Source: Nanobdellota archaeon (lineage in GTDB: Archaea; Nanobdellota; Nanobdellia; Parvarchaeales; Parvarchaeaceae). Taken from it: a stretch of DNA of 64,000 nucleotides. The notes beneath the pieces are model-generated. The model did not search any database, was not told the origin of the DNA, and saw nothing but the letters and a program-made list of their open reading frames with translations. This document shows positions 1-6,981 of the stretch, one piece after another; positions within the stretch are counted from its first letter, which is position 1, and every line of letters starts with the position of its first letter. Where the stretch lies: assembly GCA_021818905.1 (NCBI GenBank), contig JAKASS010000001.1:53548-117547 (forward strand), written 5' to 3'. Both the position numbers and the translations under genes were made by a program.

Positions 1-75
1 GGGTCTGTCAGCGGATAATCGCTCTTAATCAAGAATAATAAGATATTTATATCCTAAGATTTATACTTAAACTTT

Positions 76-483
76 ATGGGGTCATTTAAGTACATAAGAG
101 ACAACGAAAGGCTGATGTTCAAGGATAAAGCTGCAAAAAGAGCTTTGCTTCTTAACGCGGAAAAAGGTTCGATATTAGAAAGAGTCGAAAGACCTACCCG
201 GCTTACAAGGGCGAAGATGCTCGGTTTCAAAGCTAAGGAAGGATACATAATAGTGCGGGCTAGAGTAGCTAAAGGAAGCTTTAGACGGCCCAGACCAGTT
301 CATGCACGAAGACCTAGCAAGACTGGCTTATATTTCAACCTTGCTGTTAGCAAGCAAAAAATCGCAGAGAATAGAGCGCAAAAAACCTATAAAAACATGG
401 ATGTTCTTGGTTCGTACTTTCTAGTTGAAAACGGCCAGTACAAGTGGTTTGAAGTAGTCATGCACGACTGGGCGATTAAATAA
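76..483 (+). CDS. rpl15e: Ribosomal protein eL15, C-terminally short
   Basis: Large-subunit ribosomal protein of the archaeal/eukaryotic eL15 family, an rRNA-binding protein. The family core is clear: VERPTRLTRAKMLGFKAKEG near residues 37-56, a basic RRPRP stretch near 70, the IAENRA segment and KWFEVVMHD near 123-131. Archaeal eL15 is usually about 190 residues. Here the reading frame stops at residue 135, just after the segment that normally reads EVILVD, so the arginine/lysine-rich tail of about 50-60 residues is absent. The next 60 bases do not encode that tail in any frame that I can see. A TATA-like atttatat at 46-53 lies about 26 bases before the ATG, which suggests a leaderless transcript. 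The identity is secure. Whether the short form is native or a truncation is open. Confidence 0.93.
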   Translation: MGSFKYIRDNERLMFKDKAAKRALLLNAEKGSILERVERPTRLTRAKMLGFKAKEGYIIVRARVAKGSFRRPRPVHARRPSKTGLYFNLAVSKQKIAENRAQKTYKNMDVLGSYFLVENGQYKWFEVVMHDWAIK

Positions 484-545
484 GCTACATTTTACATTTC
501 TCTGCTAAAATCAAAACTTAAATTATACGAGAATCAACTATACTC

Positions 546-1055
546 ATGACTGGAAACACCGAGGAATTCATATGGTACGAAGTGCTTTTCGCCCTCATAG
601 TCGCTCTTGTAGTATTCTTCATATTTTACCAGAATTTCTCGGAAGTGTTCCCTATAGGCTGCAATAATAACAACTTAGTAGAAAACCAATTCTCTCAGGC
701 ATTGTCCGGTACCCCAAATAGAGAGGAAGGCACGCCGCTTTTCAGATGCTACCTTACTAACGCGTGCTATGATCAGGCTACTGCAAATGTGACCTGCATA
801 ACTAATTGGTGCGCATACGATTATTGCATAGACGGTAAGTGTTCAAGCGCTTTCCAAACCTGTGTACAAAGTCCTACGACGAGCGTGCTTCAAAACTGTA
901 AAGTGCTTAATCCGTCAAATACCGCGGCCCTAGAAAACTGTGATCAAAGCACGATAATCGCTGACAATTCAACAGATATACAAAATTGTGACACGAGCAT
1001 ACCGACGTGTATAACCGGGGACGGCCCATCATGCTCCTCCTGTGTAGGCCAATAA
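546..1055 (+). CDS. Membrane-anchored cysteine-rich surface protein
   Basis: Unrecognised secreted protein of 169 residues. One hydrophobic helix at about residues 11-28 follows a short acidic N-terminus, so it is probably a signal anchor with the rest outside the cell. The exposed part holds 14 cysteines by my count, an even number, in closely spaced patterns such as CAYDYCIDGKC, which suggests a disulfide-stabilised ectodomain. Two N-x-S/T sequons are visible. A TATA-like ttaaattatac at 519-529 lies about 25 bases upstream of the ATG. It is the first gene of a plus-strand cluster of similar surface proteins. No catalytic motif is visible, so I assign no function. Confidence 0.75.
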   Translation: MTGNTEEFIWYEVLFALIVALVVFFIFYQNFSEVFPIGCNNNNLVENQFSQALSGTPNREEGTPLFRCYLTNACYDQATANVTCITNWCAYDYCIDGKCSSAFQTCVQSPTTSVLQNCKVLNPSNTAALENCDQSTIIADNSTDIQNCDTSIPTCITGDGPSCSSCVGQ

Positions 1056-1056
1056 T

Positions 1057-1215
1057 ATGGATAAGAAAGGAAGTGTAGAGTGGAGGATAATATGGATGAT
1101 TATAGTGATAGCCACCGCAATAGTCGCGATATTGATAGTATTGATTTTATATTACGCAAGTTCTAGCAGCGGTTCACCATTTACTTACTTTTCTGGATTG
1201 TTTGGTGGCCTTTAA
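1057..1215 (+). CDS. Small prepilin-like membrane protein (52 aa)
   Basis: A 52-codon gene starting MDKKGSVEW. It begins 1 base after the stop of the preceding gene, and its TAA shares one base with the ATG of the next gene, so it is almost certainly real. A short positive N-terminus (KKG) is followed by an acidic residue and about 22 hydrophobic residues. That is the arrangement of archaeal class III (prepilin-type) leaders, which are cleaved after the glycine. The remainder is a short Ser/Gly-rich tail of about 18 residues. It could be a tiny pilin or a membrane peptide subunit partnering the flanking surface proteins. Confidence 0.7.
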   Translation: MDKKGSVEWRIIWMIIVIATAIVAILIVLILYYASSSSGSPFTYFSGLFGGL

Positions 1216-2186
1216 TGGTAGAACAAGGCGTACTTCTTGTCCTTGTATCGCTGATTATAATAGTCATAGGCGGCGTCATACTTTTCGTCTTTAGTATCTC
1301 TTTTGCAACATCTATAGGCGCCACTGACTTCGGCGCTAAATGCTATTTCTCTTTCGTAGAATACAACGTCGTAGACTCGTTTTTGTATCCGGTCTCTTTT
1401 ATATCTTCCGCATTGGTAGGCAAGTCTCTAATAAGCGACCCGATCGCGGCTTCGCAGGTACAGGGAGCATGTACTCAAAATTCGAATGTAAATGCGCAGG
1501 ATACGTCCACTCTCGCCGAACAGATTTATACAAAAGCCGCTTCGTGTTTCAATCTTTTTCAGGGGTCTAATGCGGGTGAAGGAGCAGATATTATATATAG
1601 CGGATTAAACCAGTTGTTTGAATGTTACGCCGGTACGATACTTAACAGTGAGACTCCTGGCAGTGTTACGACTTACAATGAGCTTATAAATTATATAAAT
1701 CAAAACTACCCGAACAATGGAAATCCGCTGCAGATAGTATTCATAACCAATGGAACGGACGGCCTCGCAAATTATACGAACCCTAATGCGCCGGTAGCCA
1801 ATGGTTCTACTTATGTGATATATTATTTCGGTTATCCCAGTACTTTTTCCTTTAGCGCTTCCAAAATCACATTGAACGGGGTCTCCGGTACGGACTGCAC
1901 CCTTAACTTTAACACGCAGTGTGATTATGTCTCGCAGTTCAACGAGCCAGATATCGGTTCTGCGATATGCAATATCGATAATCCCACGGTATACAAGAAA
2001 CTAGGTTCCATAGACAATCCCGTGAGTTCGCTAAGCACGCCGAGCACGCTTTCATATGACCCAAAGGACAACGTTATAGGCGCATGTGAGGATTATGTAA
2101 TTGCTTTCTGTGGCAGATTACTTAATACCATGGTATTAAGCCAGAATAGGGTGTTTGTCTGTATAACAAACAGTGCGCTCGGTTGA
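1215..2186 (+). CDS. Membrane-anchored cysteine-containing surface protein
   Basis: Unrecognised 323-residue protein with an N-terminal hydrophobic helix (about residues 5-27) and a long Ser/Thr/Asn-rich exterior. I count 10 cysteines, an even number, and three N-x-S/T sequons. The C-terminal end, QNRVFVC followed by a few residues, resembles the end of the next gene's product (RNQIYVC). A segment with GADIIYSG and a nearby cysteine resembles GLDVLYNG in the same neighbour, so the two look like distant paralogues. Translation is coupled to the 52-aa gene by a one-base overlap. It is probably an extracellular structural or binding protein; no enzyme motif was found. Confidence 0.75.
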   Translation: MVEQGVLLVLVSLIIIVIGGVILFVFSISFATSIGATDFGAKCYFSFVEYNVVDSFLYPVSFISSALVGKSLISDPIAASQVQGACTQNSNVNAQDTSTLAEQIYTKAASCFNLFQGSNAGEGADIIYSGLNQLFECYAGTILNSETPGSVTTYNELINYINQNYPNNGNPLQIVFITNGTDGLANYTNPNAPVANGSTYVIYYFGYPSTFSFSASKITLNGVSGTDCTLNFNTQCDYVSQFNEPDIGSAICNIDNPTVYKKLGSIDNPVSSLSTPSTLSYDPKDNVIGACEDYVIAFCGRLLNTMVLSQNRVFVCITNSALG

Positions 2187-2221
2187 ACCATTATTTATAT
2201 TAAAGACAGTTTAAAATCTAT

Positions 2222-3718
2222 ATGGCTGAGACCGGTGGCGAGAATATTGTATTCCTAATACTCTTCGTCATATTCATATTCGTTATAGTACTTGTTTTTG
2301 CCTATTTCCTTCTTTTTGGTTTCGGATTTACTAATGCGACTTCGTGTTACGGCAGCTCCCAAGTCACAAATTTCTTTTATAACGACCTTTGCATAACCAA
2401 GTTCTTCTGCATAGCTACGACGCTAAATGCAATTGGCATTGGGCCGCCATCGATCGGTTGCACGCCCGCTACACAAAGTTATACGTCTAGTTCTACTACA
2501 GGTCAACTTTTTGCGGGTATAACTGACGCGCTTGGAAATTGTTGGTACCAGTATGGGGCTAATTCCGGCTTAGACGTATTGTATAACGGGCCAGGACTTT
2601 GTAGCATTGTCGGAGTTTCGTTTAACAACCAAAAAAACCTTACTTTTTATAATCTTACGCAATATCTTAAAAGCGCTGCATTCTCAAAACAGATAAGCTG
2701 TCTAAATCATACGTCTGTGCAATCGTGCGCCGATCCTCTAACTTCCTTTAATCCTAATGGATTTAGCTGCGATACCGCCTCGCCGAGCGAGTGTGAGGCT
2801 TACTCAACCGATTATTTTTCATGTGAGAGCCAGCAGGGTTATATTCCTACGTACAGCGGATATGTCCTTCGAAACATATTTCTCAATGATTCCACAAAGT
2901 ACAATATAACAACGGCCACTACTGCTGCAAATAATCTTTCTTCGTATCTTTGCGATGTTTCGCAGGGCTGCTACTTTAATAAGGCTACGCTTAGCTGCAC
3001 TAATGATACTGGCCAGTCGAATGGCTGCAGTCAGGTTTTCACCAATTTCTGTGCGGAGACATCGTATGGCTATGACAATTGCACCGCCCAATACGATGCG
3101 AATACGGGCGATTACGAAGCGCCAGTAGGCTGCACCCTTGTAGAGCCTGTAAATAACGACTCGACCGTTAATGTCTCTTATTTTGATTACCTTGCGCCCG
3201 GTGTAAACCTTATATACAACTACAAAAATAAGACCAGCGGTAAAACTGAATCGGTCGGCCCATATTCAAATGTGAGTATAAACGACGCAGAATTATACCT
3301 AGTCTATCTTAATAGCTTTTCAAATAGTGCGCTTCCACCAAACACCATCTCAATGCCACCAGAATGCGTACCGCAGACTTGGCTTAACAATTATCCGACT
3401 TCAGGGATAGAATATCAATGTACCGAAGCATTAGCGGTTTTCGGTTCGGCTACGACTGGTCTGGCTTTATCTGGCGGCCCGAGCATAGTTACTTTGGGTG
3501 GTCTAGCGGCGACTGGATATCTTTATGGCGCATGCCAGAGGAATAACCTTTGCAACCAGTATATAGATACTACCGCTACAAATGCTGCCTGGACGGCGAT
3601 ATACACGACAAGCGGGTTACAGGGGTGTATGGACTCTCTTTATGCCGGCTTACAAGAACTAGGGGGAGCTAACTTTTTAGGGAGGAATCAGATTTACGTA
3701 TGCGCAGTCGCGGCTTAA
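2222..3718 (+). CDS. Large cysteine-rich, sequon-rich surface protein
   Basis: Unrecognised 498-residue protein. A strongly hydrophobic helix at about residues 9-33 anchors a long exterior rich in Ser, Thr, Asn and Tyr. I count 24 cysteines (even) and about 13 N-x-S/T sequons, which fits a disulfide-bonded, N-glycosylated surface protein. The C-terminal RNQIYVC motif matches the preceding gene (QNRVFVC). A TATA-like atttatatta at 2192-2201 lies about 26 bases before the ATG, so it likely has its own leaderless promoter. Its end overlaps the next gene by 19 bases. Function unknown. Confidence 0.78.
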   Translation: MAETGGENIVFLILFVIFIFVIVLVFAYFLLFGFGFTNATSCYGSSQVTNFFYNDLCITKFFCIATTLNAIGIGPPSIGCTPATQSYTSSSTTGQLFAGITDALGNCWYQYGANSGLDVLYNGPGLCSIVGVSFNNQKNLTFYNLTQYLKSAAFSKQISCLNHTSVQSCADPLTSFNPNGFSCDTASPSECEAYSTDYFSCESQQGYIPTYSGYVLRNIFLNDSTKYNITTATTAANNLSSYLCDVSQGCYFNKATLSCTNDTGQSNGCSQVFTNFCAETSYGYDNCTAQYDANTGDYEAPVGCTLVEPVNNDSTVNVSYFDYLAPGVNLIYNYKNKTSGKTESVGPYSNVSINDAELYLVYLNSFSNSALPPNTISMPPECVPQTWLNNYPTSGIEYQCTEALAVFGSATTGLALSGGPSIVTLGGLAATGYLYGACQRNNLCNQYIDTTATNAAWTAIYTTSGLQGCMDSLYAGLQELGGANFLGRNQIYVCAVAA

Positions 3719-4164
3719 ACAAAAAGGGCAGTACCTCAGTAGAGAAGGTAGTGGTAATAATAATACTAGTGGCCTTCGTAGTGATAGCTTTCGTAATCTT
3801 AAGCAACGTTTTCCATTTTTCACTTCTTAGCCTTGGCAAAAGCGTGCCAACGCTTACCAGCCAGCCAGCCGATTGCGGCTTGACTATAATCAATCAGTTT
3901 AACACCAGCCAATCATGCATATACACGCTATCCGTATCGGATGGCAGCCCAGGGCTTACTTATACCCTATATAACAACGTAAGCGGCAAAATACAAAGCT
4001 ACGTCGCGGGGGCGAGCACGATAGAATGGAATGCTACGCTGACGAGGGGGCCAACGCAAAGATATTACTTGTATGTTTGCAACACGAGCGGTTCAAATGT
4101 ATCCATAGATGGGTCATTTTATTCTGCGGGCGGATCTGCAGATGTCCTTCTCCCATGCGGATAA
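3700..4164 (+). CDS. Type IV pilin-like protein with class III leader
   Basis: A 154-residue protein beginning MRSRGLNKKGSTSVEK and followed by about 20 hydrophobic residues. Cleavage after KKG would put glutamate at position +5, the classic archaeal prepilin arrangement that is processed by a FlaK/PibD/EppA-type peptidase and then packs as a filament helix. The mature domain is short and beta-like with four cysteines and five N-x-S/T sequons. It overlaps the upstream large surface protein by 19 bases, which suggests co-translation and a joint role, for example a pilin subunit or anchor carrying the cysteine-rich proteins. No assembly ATPase or platform protein is in the window. Confidence 0.75.
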   Translation: MRSRGLNKKGSTSVEKVVVIIILVAFVVIAFVILSNVFHFSLLSLGKSVPTLTSQPADCGLTIINQFNTSQSCIYTLSVSDGSPGLTYTLYNNVSGKIQSYVAGASTIEWNATLTRGPTQRYYLYVCNTSGSNVSIDGSFYSAGGSADVLLPCG

Positions 4165-4165
4165 G

Positions 4166-5695
4166 CTAAACGAAAGGGTTTAGAGTGCCATCATTTTTAA
4201 GGGTCTTAGGATTCTCTTTTATATTTTTTATAAGCTTTTTCATCTTGCTTTCTTTTCTTTTAGAGACCCAGTAATACCCCTCGTCATTAGTCCCTTCAGT
4301 TATAAGTATGAATATTTTGCCCGCATTAAATCTTCCTACCCGCCCTCTTCTTTGTATAGATCTTATACCGCTTGGGATAGTTTCGTAAAAGACCGCTAGA
4401 TCCACACCCTTTATCGACATGCCTTCCTCGCTTACGCTTGTAGAGACAAGTACGTTGTAAACTCCTGCTTCAAAGTCTTTTATTATATTAACCTGCTCCT
4501 TCTGCGAAAGGCCGCCTTTGCCTTGCCCGATGAACTTAACCGGCCTTATGCCTTTGACACGGCTTACCGAATCGTAAATTACGTCTACTGTGTCCCTATA
4601 CTGCGTGAAGACTATCGCCTTCTGATCTGTGGAAAAACCTCCAGAAAATATCTTGTTTATCTCCTCAAGCTTTGGGTGCTCAAGCCCTTCATCCAGTAAC
4701 TTCTTTGATTTTTCGTACATCCATTTTATTTCAACGGTTTTTACTAGTTCTTTGTCGGTTTTTGACGTGCCTTCCTTGATCATCTTTTCAAGAAACCTGT
4801 TGAATGCTCCTACGCTTTGCGTAGAGATTAGATTGAGTGCATGGTATAATTTCAAAAGCTTTGAAGTGATTATTATGCCTCTTATGGTATAGAAATTTCG
4901 TTTCCCAGAAAACATGCGTGCCTGCAGGCTTTTCTGCAGCATGAGTATCGTCCTTCTGTTTATCCTGTTCGGTGACGCATCCTTGAGAAGGCCAACGTTC
5001 TGAAGGGCAGCGACTTGTTCCTGTATGAATATCTTGAGATAAGAGATTATTTCCAGTATTTCATTTGGCAATTTTAATCTTATCTCCTCGACTGTTTTAG
5101 TTTTTACGTAGGGGGCTACGTCTGGATCGTCTTCTCCTCTTATTTCTACGTTAGAAATCCCGAGATTCCTGCAGATTAGACTTATCTTTTCCTGCTCCGA
5201 AGCCGGAGAAGCCGTCAACCCCAGAATCAAGGGGTGGGCAGATTTTAGCATGTATTCTTTGGCTATTTTTACGTAAGCATAATTCCCGACTGTGTGGTGC
5301 GCTTCGTCTACTATAAGCAAGCTGAAATCCGAAAAATTTATTATGCCGCGCTCTATGTCGTTCTCTACCGTTTGTGGGGTTGAGAAAGTCAGCTGTGAAC
5401 TTTCGTATACATTTTGCCTGTCGCCTTTTTTGGTTTCTCCGCTCGTCATGCCGAGCGAAACATCCATAAGACCGGAGAAAGTCTTGTAATGCTGGTTTAC
5501 AAGTGGTTTCGTAGGCGCCAAAAATAACGTCTTTGAACCCTTATATTTGCTCAGTCTGTAATCCACTACAAGTACGCTTATTACCGTCTTTCCCAAACCT
5601 GTAGGAAGCACGACGAGAGTATTGGAATCCTTTGCGGTTTCGAAGATGTTTTTCTGGTACTCGCGCTCCTCTATTTTTCCTTTTCTGATAAACAT
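4166..5695 (-). CDS. hef: Hef/FANCM-type DEAH helicase without nuclease domain
   Basis: Superfamily 2 helicase of the archaeal Hef family (Mph1/FANCM relatives), which processes stalled replication forks. Visible motifs are Q-motif-like REYQ near 11-14, Walker A LPTGLGKT at 30-37, TASPAS near 162, DEAHH at 130-134 and motif VI QRRGRVGR near 450. An insert between the RecA domains, as in Hef, spans about residues 200-320. Euryarchaeal Hef carries a C-terminal XPF-type nuclease plus helix-hairpin-helix region; this protein ends at 509 residues without it. The start codon overlaps the stop of the GINS gene by one base, so the pair forms a replication/repair operon. Confidence 0.88.
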   Translation of the reverse strand: MFIRKGKIEEREYQKNIFETAKDSNTLVVLPTGLGKTVISVLVVDYRLSKYKGSKTLFLAPTKPLVNQHYKTFSGLMDVSLGMTSGETKKGDRQNVYESSQLTFSTPQTVENDIERGIINFSDFSLLIVDEAHHTVGNYAYVKIAKEYMLKSAHPLILGLTASPASEQEKISLICRNLGISNVEIRGEDDPDVAPYVKTKTVEEIRLKLPNEILEIISYLKIFIQEQVAALQNVGLLKDASPNRINRRTILMLQKSLQARMFSGKRNFYTIRGIIITSKLLKLYHALNLISTQSVGAFNRFLEKMIKEGTSKTDKELVKTVEIKWMYEKSKKLLDEGLEHPKLEEINKIFSGGFSTDQKAIVFTQYRDTVDVIYDSVSRVKGIRPVKFIGQGKGGLSQKEQVNIIKDFEAGVYNVLVSTSVSEEGMSIKGVDLAVFYETIPSGIRSIQRRGRVGRFNAGKIFILITEGTNDEGYYWVSKRKESKMKKLIKNIKENPKTLKNDGTLNPFV

Positions 5696-6264
5696 CAGAC
5701 ACCTATAGCTTTTCCGCTCTTTATAAGAATATCGGCCACATCTCTATCTATTTCTACAACGTTCGGAAACGAGAAAGGCCCGTAGGTCTTATTGTTCTTC
5801 CACACGAACCGAGGGACGTCGGCTATAATCTTTATGACGACCCTATTTGCATTGTCTTCGGATTCGACTTTTTGCATCTCTTTTGGAGCGACTTCTTTCA
5901 CTTCCCTTATGATTTTGCTTTTATGTCCATTGACAAGCTTCAGCATATTATCGAATAATATCAGTTCTTCCGACGTAAGGTTATTTCTTGCCTGATCTAT
6001 GTTGGTCCCTTGTATGGTCATATTCGCTATCTTTCCCATCCTTGCGGTTATTATCTGGTCTAAGGTGTTTATCGCGTTCTTTATCTGTGTAGATATTTCT
6101 TCAGCCCTCTTTAGGTCATCCATTTTTTTTGCTTCTTCCAAAGACTTTTTATTGATCGCTATGTATTCTTTCATCTCTTCTAGGGTCTCATTAGTCAATT
6201 TTGTAAGCGTCCTATCTTCTTGTTCCTGTCTCCTTATGCGAATGAACTCGCTGTAAGTTATCAT
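5695..6264 (-). CDS. gins51: GINS complex subunit (Gins51/Gins15 type)
   Basis: Subunit of the archaeal GINS complex, which joins MCM and Cdc45/RecJ in the replicative CMG-like helicase. The 189-residue protein has the N-terminal alpha-helical A domain (FIRIRRQEQEDRTLTKLTNE near the start) followed by a small C-terminal B domain near 140-189. The B domain contains VPRFVWKNNKTYGPFSFPNV, the typical DVPxFV...YGPF pattern. A-then-B order is the Gins51 arrangement. It is the first gene of a pair with the Hef-like helicase, overlapping by one base. Confidence 0.87.
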   Translation of the reverse strand: MITYSEFIRIRRQEQEDRTLTKLTNETLEEMKEYIAINKKSLEEAKKMDDLKRAEEISTQIKNAINTLDQIITARMGKIANMTIQGTNIDQARNNLTSEELILFDNMLKLVNGHKSKIIREVKEVAPKEMQKVESEDNANRVVIKIIADVPRFVWKNNKTYGPFSFPNVVEIDRDVADILIKSGKAIGV

Positions 6265-6312
6265 ATCTAATTATTATCCTGTTCACTGAATATAAGTTTA
6301 TTCTGGTTTGTC

Positions 6313-6501
6313 TCAGCTCGTACTATTCAATCCGCCGGTGACCATATGCGCGAAGCCACCGAAAAAGTTCGATATATCCGTCACTATCGTACCCGGCCCC
6401 ACTAGAAGTATGTAAACCACTACTACCGTTATGCCTAACGCTATCGCTATGATATAATAAAGCGTGGCTTCAGTCACTCCCTTCTTATTAAGTCTCAGCA
6501 T
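6313..6501 (-). CDS. Small prepilin-like membrane protein (62 aa)
   Basis: A 62-residue protein that starts MLRLNKKGVTEATLYY, followed by about 20 hydrophobic residues and a short Gly/Ser/Thr-rich tail. The NKKG leader with a nearby acidic residue fits an archaeal class III signal peptide. It is the last of four consecutive small genes read from 6978 downwards, starting 4 bases after its neighbour's stop. It is likely a pilin-like or membrane peptide component; no enzyme features. Confidence 0.72.
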   Translation of the reverse strand: MLRLNKKGVTEATLYYIIAIALGITVVVVYILLVGPGTIVTDISNFFGGFAHMVTGGLNSTS

Positions 6502-6505
6502 ATCG

Positions 6506-6649
6506 TTATCCGAACGGGTTTGGAATGGGCGGGAATAGTTTTGCCGCCCCTCCGAAGACTATAAGGTAGAATATCACTATGACTATCCCTATTACGATTA
6601 TTATTATAAGGAGAAGCACGTAATCTGTCACGCCTTTTTTATTAAGCAT
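6506..6649 (-). CDS. Small prepilin-like membrane protein (47 aa)
   Basis: A 47-codon gene read from the reverse strand. It begins MLNKKGVTDYVLLL, continues with an unbroken run of about 20 Ile/Val/Leu residues and ends in a Pro-rich KLFPPIPNPFG. It has the same NKKGVT start as the next gene downstream (NKKGVTEA), so the two look duplicated. Its ATG at 6649 overlaps the stop of the upstream small gene by 8 bases. Class III leader by pattern. It is too short for standard gene calling, but its place in an overlapping series supports it. Confidence 0.7.
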   Translation of the reverse strand: MLNKKGVTDYVLLLIIIIVIGIVIVIFYLIVFGGAAKLFPPIPNPFG

Positions 6650-6812
6650 ATTTACCGCCGTTAATACTTGCAGCAGAGAAAAAAGAACTAAAAAGATTAG
6701 ATATCTTGTACGGAGAAAAGAATTCCAAGAATATTATTACAAGCAAAATCGCTATTATAAGAAGGATTATGTAAAGAAACGTGCTACCTTGTATAGATGC
6801 TTTCTTATCCAT
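6642..6812 (-). CDS. Small membrane protein of the prepilin-like cassette (56 aa)
   Basis: A 56-residue protein from an ATG at 6812 (MDKKASIQGSTFLY). An in-frame start further upstream would add 20 residues overlapping the previous gene and is less likely. A short KKA-containing positive start precedes a hydrophobic helix of about 20 residues (IILLIIAILLVIIFLEFF) and a tail of about 20 residues. It lacks the nearby acidic residue of a strict class III leader, so its processing is less certain than that of its neighbours. It overlaps both flanking small genes by 8 bases. Confidence 0.66.
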   Translation of the reverse strand: MDKKASIQGSTFLYIILLIIAILLVIIFLEFFSPYKISNLFSSFFSAASINGGKYA

Positions 6813-6978
6813 TGCCAAAAAGCCAGCTGAAGGAAAGCGCTTTGAATATCGAGTTCCCCAGACTTGCACCACCGCTGCTGAAATAAAGAGCTATGACTAC
6901 TCCGACAAGAAGCACGATTATCGCTATTACTATAGCTATTATTTCTGTTATCGGCATCTCTCCCTTTTTGTTTACCAT
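6805..6978 (-). CDS. Small prepilin-like membrane protein (57 aa)
   Basis: A 57-codon reverse-strand gene starting at 6978, 3 bases after the stop of the 571-residue orphan. It begins MVNKKGEMPITEIIAI, giving KKG then a glutamate before about 20 hydrophobic residues. The tail is short and Gly/Ser-rich (SSGGASLGNS). It is the first of four tiny membrane genes that overlap or abut one another, and its stop overlaps the next ATG by 8 bases. The pattern is that of an archaeal class III signal peptide. Confidence 0.7.
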   Translation of the reverse strand: MVNKKGEMPITEIIAIVIAIIVLLVGVVIALYFSSGGASLGNSIFKALSFSWLFGNG

Positions 6979-6981
6979 GAT

